A DNA stretch of 64,000 nt from Chitinophagaceae bacterium (GCA_947454235.1 CANGIY010000003.1:124001-188000), one strand, 5' to 3'. Positions 20,123 to 30,467 are shown, counted from the first letter of the stretch. Notes: generated by a model from the sequence alone, not told the origin. Numbers and translations: made by a program.

Positions 20123-21382
20123 ATGGCAAACGAAAGAATCCTCAAAATTCCCATTACCAACTATTATGCAAGCGGCGACTACACTGCTAACCTATTGATT
20201 GGCCAACAAAAAACTCCTGTTAACCTGATTTTAGATACAGGTAGTAGCACATTGGCAGTTAAATCGATTCTGGATGAAGCTAGCGGCTATGACCCCACGA
20301 AAGATTCAACTTTGCAAACGACCACTTATTATCAAGAAATAACTTATGGCACAGGCGGCTGGGCTGGTCCTGTTGTGAATACACAAGTTATTATGACTGA
20401 TTCCAAAGGTAATGAGATAGGCTTACCCACCGCGCCTATTGCCATCATTGACGACCAGGAACAAAATAACATGCAGGGCGTTGATGGCATCTTTGGTTTA
20501 GCATTTACAATACTTGACAATGGCAACGACTTATCTGCCTATCTTGAACAAACACAGCCAAATAACATATCGACCTACCCATGGCCGTTTGGCATTACCG
20601 ACCTCAGCCAATTCAATGCTACAATACAGAGTATTTTTGGACCCAACCTCCCATCAAGCGTTAACATACTGCCTTTCTTTACTGACCTTGAGGGAAACAG
20701 TGTAGTTGCTAATAAATTTGCATTCTATACACACCGTTCAATGGTGTACTACCCTTCAGAAAGCGCTGACCCTAACTCAATTATTTCGGCCCCGTTGAAC
20801 AAAGGCTTCTTCATATTGGGCGGCGGAGAAGAACAAACAGATTTGTACACCGGCAACTTTATTGATGTGGCTGTAACAGACGATGAGTATTACAATACAA
20901 ACCTAATCTCAGTTCAGGTGGGCAATTCCGCTCCTATTGCTGTTACACCGGCTCAGTCTCCTGAAAATCCAAATTCAATAGTTGACAGCGGTACAAACGG
21001 GCTCTCGTTGGACAGCGAACTGTATAATTCAATTATAAGCGAACTGGTATCTTTCATTCCTGAATTTGAAAATATGATATCTGAAAACAACGGAGGTTCG
21101 GGTGAACCCATCACCTGCCAGAATGACCAATTGAATCTTGCAAATTGGCCAGATATTAAATTCAATTTCCAAGGTGCAACGGGTGACACTGTAACTCTTA
21201 CCTGCACTCCAGATACTTACTGGCAGGTCAATGCGTTTCAGTATGGCAACTCTGTATTCAACATTTCACCGGGTCAGTCACCTTCGATCCTTGGTCTACC
21301 TCTCATGAACAACTACTACTGCGTATTCGACAGAACTATGGGTTCAACAGGCGCAATACGTTTTGCCCAAAAAGCCGGATAA
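20123..21382 (+). CDS. Pepsin-like aspartic peptidase (family A1)
   Basis: VNLILDTGSST (Asp-1), EITYGTGGWAG (flap), GVDGIFGLAF, SIVDSGTNGLSL (Asp-2), ILGLPLMNNYYCVFDRTMGSTGAIRFA; ATG at 20123 (MANERIL) preferred over ORF-track TTG at 20033, which lies inside a hairpin. Confidence 0.93.
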   Translation: MANERILKIPITNYYASGDYTANLLIGQQKTPVNLILDTGSSTLAVKSILDEASGYDPTKDSTLQTTTYYQEITYGTGGWAGPVVNTQVIMTDSKGNEIGLPTAPIAIIDDQEQNNMQGVDGIFGLAFTILDNGNDLSAYLEQTQPNNISTYPWPFGITDLSQFNATIQSIFGPNLPSSVNILPFFTDLEGNSVVANKFAFYTHRSMVYYPSESADPNSIISAPLNKGFFILGGGEEQTDLYTGNFIDVAVTDDEYYNTNLISVQVGNSAPIAVTPAQSPENPNSIVDSGTNGLSLDSELYNSIISELVSFIPEFENMISENNGGSGEPITCQNDQLNLANWPDIKFNFQGATGDTVTLTCTPDTYWQVNAFQYGNSVFNISPGQSPSILGLPLMNNYYCVFDRTMGSTGAIRFAQKAG

Positions 21383-21410
21383 ACAACACTACTACAGAAA
21401 TATTTAGAGA

Positions 21411-21438
21411 GGATGTCTCAAAAGGGGCAGCCTCTTTT
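21411..21438 (+). terminator. Imperfect terminator hairpin after the pepsin-like gene
   Basis: AGAGGATGTCTC-aaa-AGGGGCAGCCTCTTTT; similar to the 20034-20061 hairpin. Confidence 0.55.
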
Positions 21439-21447
21439 CGTTTATTA

Positions 21448-22164
21448 TTACTTCCACCACACCCACGAATTCCATGCATGAGGAAGGTAGGATGCATCAA
21501 GCGAAAGCACCATAAAATGTAAATGGGTGGGCGAACGTTTTTTAGCGGCGTTAAGTCCGGTTCTACCGCAATAAGCAATTAATTGCCCGGCGGTTACTTT
21601 TGTACCTACATCAACAAGTACGCTGCTGTTGTGCGCATAGTACAAGAACAACTTTTTAGCCGGCACATACACCATAATGTACTTTCCACCGCGCAACTGG
21701 CTATTGGCTTCCCATTGAGGTTCTGCGGCAACAACCACTCCATCTAAACAAGCGACTACTCCTACATCTTTGCCTGTTTTATCGTCCTTACTGTCCTGAT
21801 TTTTATCGTTGATGAAAATATCGTGTGCAGGGTGGGCCTTATGTCTGTTACCATCAAAATAGTCGTACCCCTGATAGAGATATCCATTGCCGTTTGCACC
21901 ACCCACAGCTTTTTTATCATACCCCATCAACGGAAACACCGGCGTTTCAGCTTTCATGTTTTTTGGCGATAGGGCATCAATGCGTTTCATCAATACCTGA
22001 AACTTACTTTTCGCATCTTCTTTCTTCAACTTCCCATCCCGAATAGCAGTATTCAGATCGTTGAATTTACTGCAGTATATCGCAAGACTATCAGTAGTTG
22101 CATTTGTAGTAACAACCAAGCTCAGAAATAATAATACTAAAATGTAACGCCTGTTATTCTTCAT
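21448..22164 (-). CDS. M23 family (LytM-type) peptidase
   Basis: HKAHPAHDIFIN, GVVVAAEPQW, YAHNSSVLVDVGTKVTAGQLIAYCGRTG, SPTHLHFMV. Confidence 0.88.
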   Translation of the reverse strand: MKNNRRYILVLLFLSLVVTTNATTDSLAIYCSKFNDLNTAIRDGKLKKEDAKSKFQVLMKRIDALSPKNMKAETPVFPLMGYDKKAVGGANGNGYLYQGYDYFDGNRHKAHPAHDIFINDKNQDSKDDKTGKDVGVVACLDGVVVAAEPQWEANSQLRGGKYIMVYVPAKKLFLYYAHNSSVLVDVGTKVTAGQLIAYCGRTGLNAAKKRSPTHLHFMVLSLDASYLPHAWNSWVWWK

Positions 22165-22993
22165 TGAACCTCATGCATTGATCGGTGGTAAAATCCCACT
22201 GTGGAGTAATAATATCATGAGCCTGGGTATTCAATTTGTACCATGGAGAAAGGGCTTTATTCTCTGGGTTTTGAAGTACCTGCATTTCCTGCGCCGGCAT
22301 ATAGCTTTGCGCCAATAGGTACATCTTTTCACCCTTTGCATTTTCAACCATATCCATCACCAATTCAGCATGTCCCGGCGAACCACCCTTTATCAATACA
22401 TCACCAGGTCTTAAATCAGCGTAATTGATTTTTTTGAGTTCATGCGAAAGCGATAAAGTGCCACAATAAGTGTACACCACTTCCATAAACTCATCGAGTG
22501 CCTTGTGACTACGGTCTGGTCTAGCGCTTTTCACCCATTTTACCGAATTCCCTTTAACTGAAATCCTATTGCCTTCCTCCCATTTTGAGAATTCAGCAAC
22601 AAAGCCGCTGGTGAATTTAAAATGAATGTCTTTTGTCCTTTTTTGCGCAAAAAGATATTCTGCGCGCACATGCATCACTGCATCAGCACATTGGTGTAAG
22701 TCCTTATTGCTCAAAGGCAAATCAACCACCGCCGAATAAATACCATCATTGGGCTTAACGGCACCGTTGTAGTAATGCACTAACGCACCAGCAGGTTTCA
22801 AACCCAGCGTGCGAATAAACCCTCCGAATGAGTTTACACTTAAATTCAACCGCTTAAAACCCGAAGGCTCCGGGAACCTTGTCGCAATGGTAATGCCACC
22901 CGTGTTTACAGTTACCTTTTGTCCGGCGCTGCGAAAAAACGCAAAAACCAGTACAGACACCAGTACACTAAAAATCAAAAAAACTATTCTCAT
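22154..22993 (-). CDS. DUF4846-like exported protein
   Basis: 279 aa; signal anchor, ADAVMHVRAEYLFAQKR, DLRPGDVLIKGGSPGHAELVMDM; overlaps start of M23 gene. Confidence 0.7.
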   Translation of the reverse strand: MRIVFLIFSVLVSVLVFAFFRSAGQKVTVNTGGITIATRFPEPSGFKRLNLSVNSFGGFIRTLGLKPAGALVHYYNGAVKPNDGIYSAVVDLPLSNKDLHQCADAVMHVRAEYLFAQKRTKDIHFKFTSGFVAEFSKWEEGNRISVKGNSVKWVKSARPDRSHKALDEFMEVVYTYCGTLSLSHELKKINYADLRPGDVLIKGGSPGHAELVMDMVENAKGEKMYLLAQSYMPAQEMQVLQNPENKALSPWYKLNTQAHDIITPQWDFTTDQCMRFNEE

Positions 22994-23090
22994 CTAACAA
23001 TTATGACATTCAAAGTAACGTAGTTTTCAGACATTTATTAGACGTTGTTCAAGATATTTTTGACAAATTCACCAGCCACCAAAAACTACA

Positions 23091-23115
23091 AAACCCGGAA
23101 CTAAATTCCGGGCTT
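23091..23115 (-). terminator. Terminator downstream of lgt
   Basis: CCCGGAA-ctaaa-TTCCGGG hairpin with flanking A/T. Confidence 0.65.
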
Positions 23116-23153
23116 TGAACAAATATCTATCTTTCGACTTTCAATCGCAAACT

Positions 23154-24233
23154 TTACTCAAAACTATGGTGAGCAGGAGGTTCAGGTGTTTCCTTTTTGC
23201 GATAAAACAGCAATATACCCACTCCGGTTATCACCAATATTACAGAGATCAATTCGGCTTGGGTAGGCTTTACAAATCCAAAATCGTATTTGGCATTCAC
23301 CCTAATCAACTCAACAAAGAAGCGCTCGGTACCAGCAAAAATGAGGTACATCGCAAACATGTGCAACGGATATTTGAGTTTCTTCCTGATAGCCCACATC
23401 AATCCAAATAAAGAAATACCCAATAATGCCTCATAAATAGGTGTTGGAAAAACTGCTACAGGCAAAACTGTATTGTATGGTCTCGACCATTCCGGAACTA
23501 CCCTGCCTTCACAGGCAACGTTGTGTGGATAATTCATAGCCACCATCCACCTTGGCACGCCTGCCGGAGCTGGAAAACTTTTAGAAGGAATAAAGCGCGT
23601 ATAGTCAGCTATCAATTTTGAATCTTCAGGGGTAGAAGCTCTCAGACTCGCATCGGCTTGTGTGATATATGCTGAATTGTAGATACCCCAGTCACCATCG
23701 CCAGAAAACTGACACCCAAGTCGACCCACACCATAAGCGAGCATGATAGCTGGAGCGGCAGCATCGCATAAATGTCGAAATGGGATTTTGTACCTGCGGG
23801 CATAGAAAGCTAAAACCGCGGTTGCTACAATAAACCCACCATAAAATGTAAGTCCGCTTGGAGAAAGCAGGCTGGCGAAATTAAAATCATCCCACGACTC
23901 AAAAGCATTGAAAAACTTAGCACCAATGATACCGCCAATAGCAGCAGCAAAAACAATCTCAGTCATGAGCATGTGAATAGGCACCAAAACCATGCGCTCT
24001 TCCTCAACCGGATTTGGATTTTCAGAGGTTGGCTTCGCCTTTACTTTCATTTTCTTCAGCACAGGCTTCAAAAAACCCGCAGCTTCTTTGCGTTTCAGCT
24101 CAGAAGTCATTGCCCTTGCAGCAGCCAGAAATGACAATGCTACAAAGAACCCGAAAGTCTTAAAAATGCCCAGCCACGAAGGCATATCGTGCCCAAGCAA
24201 GGCCTGAAATAGATACTGAAAATCAGGATACAT
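23154..24233 (-). CDS. lgt: Prolipoprotein diacylglyceryl transferase
   Basis: Multi-TM; FYGGFIVATAVL, YGVGRLGCQFSGDGDWG, PTPIYEALLG, GTERFFVELIRVN. Confidence 0.93.
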   Translation of the reverse strand: MYPDFQYLFQALLGHDMPSWLGIFKTFGFFVALSFLAAARAMTSELKRKEAAGFLKPVLKKMKVKAKPTSENPNPVEEERMVLVPIHMLMTEIVFAAAIGGIIGAKFFNAFESWDDFNFASLLSPSGLTFYGGFIVATAVLAFYARRYKIPFRHLCDAAAPAIMLAYGVGRLGCQFSGDGDWGIYNSAYITQADASLRASTPEDSKLIADYTRFIPSKSFPAPAGVPRWMVAMNYPHNVACEGRVVPEWSRPYNTVLPVAVFPTPIYEALLGISLFGLMWAIRKKLKYPLHMFAMYLIFAGTERFFVELIRVNAKYDFGFVKPTQAELISVILVITGVGILLFYRKKETPEPPAHHSFE

Positions 24234-24291
24234 GCCGTAAAAATAAGTCTAAACCGCTATTGGGGTGTAAATTTTAATACAGGTTTGTGAT

Positions 24292-24708
24292 TTATTTGTC
24301 GGCATCAGCACCAACAATATCAATCGTCACAGACTCTGCATCTTTAACATGCTTTACTTTAATCTTAAAATCAGCCGATTCACCGGGCTTTACAACTTCT
24401 TCCAACGTATGCTTTTGCTTCTCAAGGCTTTTGCCTTCTTTGTCTTTGAAGTTCAATTGCACTTCAATGTTTTTATACGTCGTAAGAGATGATTTATTTG
24501 AAACTTCGCCTTCTACCACCGTTCTATTCACAAGGTTGTTGCGTGAAGAACCAGACACTTTCAAAAACTTTGTAGGACTGTCTTTCTCCATGTCTGCCAT
24601 TTGTGCCTTTGTACCCTCGTATTTCGAAGAAGGACGATCGCTATTGGCACTGTCTTTACAACTGAACAAACTTAGTGCGACAAATGAAAATAGTAGAATG
24701 CGTTTCAT
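24292..24708 (-). CDS. Putative lipoprotein, unknown function
   Basis: Lipobox LFSC; 138 aa. Confidence 0.65.
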   Translation of the reverse strand: MKRILLFSFVALSLFSCKDSANSDRPSSKYEGTKAQMADMEKDSPTKFLKVSGSSRNNLVNRTVVEGEVSNKSSLTTYKNIEVQLNFKDKEGKSLEKQKHTLEEVVKPGESADFKIKVKHVKDAESVTIDIVGADADK

Positions 24709-24793
24709 GTTTTGATTTTTTGCAAAATTAAGGAAGCAATCTGTTTACGCTCCCTGTTGAGTTATTTATAGGAAAATTTTAATAAAGGTAAAA

Positions 24794-25543
24794 TTACTGG
24801 TACTTATCGGTTAAATAAACCTTCTTCCCACCCATTATGCAATAAGGGGGCTCGAAACCGGGCATTGACGTTGCCCTAATATGACGCTCAATCTTCTCTT
24901 TATCCCAGTTCAAATCAATGACTTTTATCTGGTTCATTTCATTGCGATAATGCATTGATGTACCATACTTACTCACAAGTAATTCTTGGTCAATTTCGCG
25001 GAAATTGCCAGTAACAACATGTCTCAAGGTCTCTATGAATAGCTTCAACGACTTATCGACAGTAATGTCATACAGCTCACCAACCCAGCAGTTTTCAGGA
25101 ATGGGGAACCTTTTTTGAAAAATAATAGGACCATTATCTACTCCCGGCAGCATTCTATGCAATGTTGTACCAAACTCCTCCTTTCCTTCTATCAAAGCAA
25201 ATGAAAACTGATTGCTCCCCCTGTATTCTGGTAGCGGTGCCATGTGCAGATTCACTGCAAGCTCCCTGGCTTTTTCAATATGCCTCGCTTTTAAAATTTC
25301 GTGGTACTGCACCGAATACAAAAAATCGCATTCAGGCATGTCGTCAAGCGACTCAAAAACTTCGATTCCGTTTTGTTGAGCAAGGGCAGCAAGGTCATGG
25401 TCGCCTCCAAATTCTGTTCTGTTTTTTGTCAAAACACCCTTCAATGAAAGATTCAAAATCCCCGCATTACCTATTAGAAATTTTAAGCAATTATATCCGA
25501 TAGGCTTTGAACCCAAAAATATTATTTCTTTCGGTGCACTCAT
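24794..25543 (-). CDS. Formyltransferase family protein (methionyl-tRNA formyltransferase-like fold)
   Basis: 249 aa; FLGSKPIGYNCLKFL, NLHMAPLPEYRGSNQFSFALIEGKEEFGTTLHRM..VDNGPIIFQ. Confidence 0.85.
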   Translation of the reverse strand: MSAPKEIIFLGSKPIGYNCLKFLIGNAGILNLSLKGVLTKNRTEFGGDHDLAALAQQNGIEVFESLDDMPECDFLYSVQYHEILKARHIEKARELAVNLHMAPLPEYRGSNQFSFALIEGKEEFGTTLHRMLPGVDNGPIIFQKRFPIPENCWVGELYDITVDKSLKLFIETLRHVVTGNFREIDQELLVSKYGTSMHYRNEMNQIKVIDLNWDKEKIERHIRATSMPGFEPPYCIMGGKKVYLTDKYQ

Positions 25544-25593
25544 TAAATATAAAATTTTGGAAAGTTACTATTTTCGCAACACAATTCTGACGA

Positions 25594-26802
25594 GTGCGCA
25601 AAATACTGATAATTACGAACAGAGTACCCTACCCCCTCAATGATGGTGGCAACCTTGCTGTTCACGCAATGATTGAAGGGTATAGAATGAGTGGCTGGAA
25701 AGTTTACCTTTTGTCCATGAACACTACACGCCATTATGTTGAACCATCGGTTCTTTCAGGATTGTACAACTACATTGATAAATTTGAATGGGTTGATTTC
25801 AACAACGACGTCAAGTTCGTTAAACTGATGAAAAACTACCTGTTCAGTAAACTACCCGAGCATGCTGAAAGGTTTTACCACCCCGAGTTCGAAGAGCGTA
25901 TCCTTAGAGCGATTGATGAATTTGAACCTGATGTGATTCAAATAGAAAGCGTTTACCTTACTACTTATCTCGATGCAATACAGAAACGAACTAAGGCTCT
26001 TAAAGTACTTCGTTCGCACAATATCGAATACCATATTTGGCATGGGCTCGCTATTAAAGCGAGAAACAGGCTTCGTAAAAAGTACCTACATAACCTCACC
26101 CACCGCCTTAAGAACTTTGAACGTCGGGCGTGGCGTAAGTATGATTTAATTTTGCCGATCACGGAAAAAGACTCCTTTCATATCACACGGCTTGAAAAAA
26201 TCACAGATATGGTGGTTGCTCCTTTCTCTATTGAAATCAAAGATATTGTCCCCCATCACGAAAACGAAAACTGGGTGGGCTACCATATTGGTGCCATGGA
26301 CTGGATTCCGAACCGAGATGGAATTGCGTGGTTTTTACAACATGTGTGGCCAAAAGTACACAACAGGTTACCCAAGTTCGAATTCTATTTTGCCGGTCGA
26401 AACATGCCCGACGATTTCAAGAATTTAAAAATTGAAGGAGTTCACTGTGCCGGGGAAGTTGCAGATGCCAACGAGTTTATCGCTGACAAGCGCATACTTA
26501 TTGTTCCGGTAACAACCACAGGCGGCATCAGAGTAAAAATACTCGAAGCATGGGCGGCAGGAAAAATAGTAATTACAACTCCCGAAGGGGTGAAAGGACT
26601 TGATGCAAAACCGTCGGAGCACTTTTTACTGGCGAGAAAGCCCGATGAATTTGTGAAAGCCATAAAATGGTGCATGACGAACAAAGCTGAAGCTGAACAA
26701 ATGGCAGAAAAAGCAAGGCAGCTCGTCATCAACAAATACCAGCACCGAAACGTTATAAAGAAAGTAATTGACAAAATTGAAATTTATCTGGAACTGAGAT
26801 AA
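25594..26802 (+). CDS. Glycosyltransferase (GT4-like)
   Basis: 402 aa; NRVPYPLNDGGNLAVHAM, VGYHIGAMDWIPNRDGIAWFL, VPVTTTGGIRVKILEAWAAGK; GTG start. Confidence 0.88.
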   Translation: MRKILIITNRVPYPLNDGGNLAVHAMIEGYRMSGWKVYLLSMNTTRHYVEPSVLSGLYNYIDKFEWVDFNNDVKFVKLMKNYLFSKLPEHAERFYHPEFEERILRAIDEFEPDVIQIESVYLTTYLDAIQKRTKALKVLRSHNIEYHIWHGLAIKARNRLRKKYLHNLTHRLKNFERRAWRKYDLILPITEKDSFHITRLEKITDMVVAPFSIEIKDIVPHHENENWVGYHIGAMDWIPNRDGIAWFLQHVWPKVHNRLPKFEFYFAGRNMPDDFKNLKIEGVHCAGEVADANEFIADKRILIVPVTTTGGIRVKILEAWAAGKIVITTPEGVKGLDAKPSEHFLLARKPDEFVKAIKWCMTNKAEAEQMAEKARQLVINKYQHRNVIKKVIDKIEIYLELR

Positions 26803-28047
26803 TTACAACATAAATTCCAGCCACCCCACAAGCAGCCAAAATAACACCACGAAAGGTGAGGGTATTTTCGTGTAGTTCAGGAGTGCGAATGTGATTGCAA
26901 CAACCACCAGTGTCATAATGCTGAAACTATTGTAACTGTTGATACCAATGGTACTCAGTAACACAATTCCTGACGCCCATATCATTCCCACAACTGCGGC
27001 ATTGATACCCTCAAGTGCCCTGAAAATGATAACGTGTTGTTTGAGGTTATGGTAAATTGGGTAGAAGAAAAACAGTAGCAAGGTACTAGGTAAGAAGACT
27101 GCGGTTGTTGCTGTAATACATCCCAATATTTGCCACAATACACCTTCTTTGTGCATAGAAATTCCACCCACGTATGATACTATACTGAATACAGGACCCG
27201 GCACAGCCTGTACAATACCATACCCATTCAACAATTGGTTGGGTGTAGCAATAGGATTGGTAATCGTAAATTGGTACAGCATCATGGGCAATAATGCCTG
27301 ACCACCACCAAATACGATAGACCCAAAACGATAAAAGTTTTCGAACAAATGGTAAAGTTGTCCGTGCTGCCAGTTTCCAGTACGCGCCAACTCACTTAAA
27401 ACGCCCGCCACAACAAACAAAACAGCAAACAACCATAAATTCACCCATTTGATTTTCTTGGGTTTTTGGGTGGAGCTTGGAATCCGTTTGTTACTGAAAT
27501 TACTGATGGTACCTGCAACCACTAACAACAACGGAAACACCCATGGCGACTTAAAGAGTATGGTAGCAATTAAACTCCCCACCATAATGCCACCGGTAGC
27601 CAGTACTTTAATGCCCGATTGTGTCATTTTATAGGCAGCATAAAACACAAATCCCACAGACATAGGTTGTATGTAGTGGAATAAATGGAAAGCCATTTTG
27701 TTATCTTCAAATGCACCCGTGGGAGAAAGGTAGTACACAAAAAACGACAACAAGCCCATAATAAGGGCAGCAGGAAACACCCACAACAACAATGTGATAC
27801 ATGCCAGCGGAATCCCTCCGCGCTTTAATGCAATAAGAGTAACAGTTTGAGTGGAAGACGGACCTGGTAAAAGCTGGCAAAAAGCGTTGAGTTCCATCAA
27901 TTCCTCTTCGGTCACATCCTTCCTTTTTTGAACGAAAGTCTTCATCATCATACCCAAATGCCCCAGCGGACCGCCGAATGCAGTAAAGGAATAAATAAAC
28001 ACCGATTTCAAAAAAGGTACGTGCCTGAGAAGCAACATCCTGCTCAA
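26803..28047 (-). CDS. chrA: Chromate transporter, ChrA family (two-domain)
   Basis: 414 aa; [27 protein letters not shown], second half [32 protein letters not shown]. Confidence 0.9.
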   Translation of the reverse strand: MSRMLLLRHVPFLKSVFIYSFTAFGGPLGHLGMMMKTFVQKRKDVTEEELMELNAFCQLLPGPSSTQTVTLIALKRGGIPLACITLLLWVFPAALIMGLLSFFVYYLSPTGAFEDNKMAFHLFHYIQPMSVGFVFYAAYKMTQSGIKVLATGGIMVGSLIATILFKSPWVFPLLLVVAGTISNFSNKRIPSSTQKPKKIKWVNLWLFAVLFVVAGVLSELARTGNWQHGQLYHLFENFYRFGSIVFGGGQALLPMMLYQFTITNPIATPNQLLNGYGIVQAVPGPVFSIVSYVGGISMHKEGVLWQILGCITATTAVFLPSTLLLFFFYPIYHNLKQHVIIFRALEGINAAVVGMIWASGIVLLSTIGINSYNSFSIMTLVVVAITFALLNYTKIPSPFVVLFWLLVGWLEFML

Positions 28048-28201
28048 TATTTGGTTAAAATTAATAAAACGGCTGACAATAATGAAATCAAAACAATTAC
28101 CCTTACAATGTTTCTATAATGCTTTAACCAAAATCTTCACTGCAGTTGGAATTCATTTTAGACGCAAAGGTTTAATTTTTCCTTCGATAGTTGCGCAATC
28201 T

Positions 28202-28209
28202 TATCTTTG
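28202..28209 (+). promoter_or_regulatory. Bacteroidota-type -7 element
   Basis: TATCTTTG with TTG ~10-20 bp upstream, 24 nt before SDR ATG. Confidence 0.45.
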
Positions 28210-28232
28210 CCGAAACTCAGTAAATATTAAAA

Positions 28233-29054
28233 ATGGGGAAACTGTCGGGTAAAGTTGTGTTAATCACAGGCGGCTCATCGGGTATCGGGAAGGCGCTCAC
28301 CAACGAAGCTTTAGCACGTGGGGCAAAAGTTGCCGTATGTGGCAGAGACATCAACAAACTACAAAATTCATTTACTGCATCTGAAAACCTTATTTGCGTT
28401 CAGGCCGATGTGAGCAAGGAGGAACAGTGCGCAGCATTCGTGCAAGCAGCAGTTCAAAAATGGGGACAGGTCGATGTGTTGATTAACAATGCAGGCATTT
28501 CAATGAGGGCTCTTTTTAACGAGGTAGATCTGACTGTGATAAGGGAACTCATGGATATTAACTTTTGGGGTGCAGTTAATTGCACCAAGTTTGCATTGCC
28601 CGCTATCCTAAAAACAAAGGGAGTTATTTGCGGAGTATCGTCAATTGCGGGTTACAGGGGCCTACCCTGCCGCACCGGCTATTCGGCTTCAAAATTTGCT
28701 CTTCAGGGCTTTTTAGAGTCTTTAAAAACTGAATTGCTGCAAACTGGCACACACGTAATGTGGGTAAGCCCCGGGTTTATCGCGTCTAACATTCGCAACG
28801 TAGCCCGCGGCGCCGATGGTTCGGCGCAAGGCGAAACACCATTGGACGAATCAAAATTGATGAGTGCTGAAACCTGCGCTCAAATAATTCTGGATGGCAT
28901 TGAACAACGAAAACGTACTGTAGTTATGACTTCTCAAGGCAAACTCACTGTGTTCATCAACAAACTATTCCCTTCATTAGCCGACAAATTGGTATTCGGG
29001 CATTTCATGAAAGAACCCGATTCGCCACTCAGTCGTTTACCTAAAAACCAATAG
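28233..29054 (+). CDS. SDR family oxidoreductase
   Basis: ITGGSSGIGKAL, NNAGIS, GYSASKFALQGF. Confidence 0.94.
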   Translation: MGKLSGKVVLITGGSSGIGKALTNEALARGAKVAVCGRDINKLQNSFTASENLICVQADVSKEEQCAAFVQAAVQKWGQVDVLINNAGISMRALFNEVDLTVIRELMDINFWGAVNCTKFALPAILKTKGVICGVSSIAGYRGLPCRTGYSASKFALQGFLESLKTELLQTGTHVMWVSPGFIASNIRNVARGADGSAQGETPLDESKLMSAETCAQIILDGIEQRKRTVVMTSQGKLTVFINKLFPSLADKLVFGHFMKEPDSPLSRLPKNQ

Positions 29055-29062
29055 CCTGCATT

Positions 29063-30466
29063 ATGAGCAAAATGAACTGGGAACAACTTTTCAGTATTAA
29101 AAGAACAGGCGATTCAGGCAGCAAAAACCGTTATTTCGACCCGGTTCGCGATTCTTACCAACAAGACTACGACCGCATTATTTTTTCATCTCCCTTTCGT
29201 CGCCTCCAAAACAAAACGCAGGTATTCCCTTTGCCGGGGTCTGTTTTTGTACATAACCGCCTTACTCATAGTCTTGAAGTAACATCTGTTGGTCGTTCTT
29301 TAGGCAAAGCAGTAGGCATTGAAATATGGAAAAAACACGAAAAAAGCCTTTCTGAAACAGCAGCAGAATTCTACCGATACGAACTTCCTTCAGTAATTGC
29401 AGCTGCCTGCCTTTCGCATGATATAGGCAATCCGCCATTCGGGCACTCAGGCGAAGATGCCATCAGAAACTATTTTATTGAACTGGAGGGCAACCCTAAA
29501 AAAATTATTGAAAACAGCCTGAGTGCTTGCCAGTTAAAAGACTTCACCAATTTTGAAGGCAACTCAAATGCGCTGCGGGTATTAACCCACGCATTCAACA
29601 GCCCCGAGCAAGGTGGCCTCAAACTCACCTATGCAACTCTTGCTTCTATAGTAAAATACCCTTCAGATTCATTGTCAGGTTTTGACAAAAAGACCGGACT
29701 TATTTCTACTAAAAAGTCCGGCTTTTTTGACTCTGAAAGGCAAACATATCTCGACATTGCTGAAACATTAGGCATTCCTGCCCTGAATGAAAAAAAGACA
29801 ATTTTCTCCAGGCACCCATTTGTATATCTCACAGAAGCTGCCGACGATATCTGTTACCGGGTTATTGACCTGGAAGATGCGCACAGGCTTGGGATAGTGT
29901 CGTTCGAAACGTTCCTTGGCTTATTTCTTCCTTTCTTTAACGAAGGAGAAGAATTTGGCTCGCAAGGATATGTGCTCAAAAAAATCGCCAAATTTGATGA
30001 CGATCGCCAAAAAGCGCAATACATAAGAGCTGCCTGGATTGGGACCATGGTGCAGAAAATGACCGATGTTTTTATGGCTAACGAAGAGGCATTACTTAAT
30101 GGTACATTGCAAAAGGACCTCCTCGACTGCCTCCCTGAAAATGAACGCGGATATATTGATGCAATCAACAAATTCTCAATCAAAGAGATATACAATTACA
30201 AATCGGTGGTTGAAATTGAGTGCGCAGGTTTCAACATCATTGGCGGGCTACTGAAAGAATTCATCAGTGGATTGCTTGCACCAACCACCAACAGATCTAA
30301 AAAACTACTGCAGCTCGTCTCTAAACAGTTTATTGTTCAGCGTCGTCCCGATACATTATACAATGACATTCACTCTGTTGTTGACTTCATAAGTGGTATG
30401 ACAGACCTTTATGCAATTGATTTGTACCGAAAAATATCGGGTATAGCCATTCCTGAAATTAAATAA
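29063..30466 (+). CDS. dgt: Deoxyguanosinetriphosphate triphosphohydrolase (HD domain)
   Basis: SPFRRLQNKTQVFPL, HNRLTHSLEVTSVGR, CLSHDIGNPPFGHSGE. Confidence 0.94.
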   Translation: MSKMNWEQLFSIKRTGDSGSKNRYFDPVRDSYQQDYDRIIFSSPFRRLQNKTQVFPLPGSVFVHNRLTHSLEVTSVGRSLGKAVGIEIWKKHEKSLSETAAEFYRYELPSVIAAACLSHDIGNPPFGHSGEDAIRNYFIELEGNPKKIIENSLSACQLKDFTNFEGNSNALRVLTHAFNSPEQGGLKLTYATLASIVKYPSDSLSGFDKKTGLISTKKSGFFDSERQTYLDIAETLGIPALNEKKTIFSRHPFVYLTEAADDICYRVIDLEDAHRLGIVSFETFLGLFLPFFNEGEEFGSQGYVLKKIAKFDDDRQKAQYIRAAWIGTMVQKMTDVFMANEEALLNGTLQKDLLDCLPENERGYIDAINKFSIKEIYNYKSVVEIECAGFNIIGGLLKEFISGLLAPTTNRSKKLLQLVSKQFIVQRRPDTLYNDIHSVVDFISGMTDLYAIDLYRKISGIAIPEIK

Positions 30467-30467
30467 A

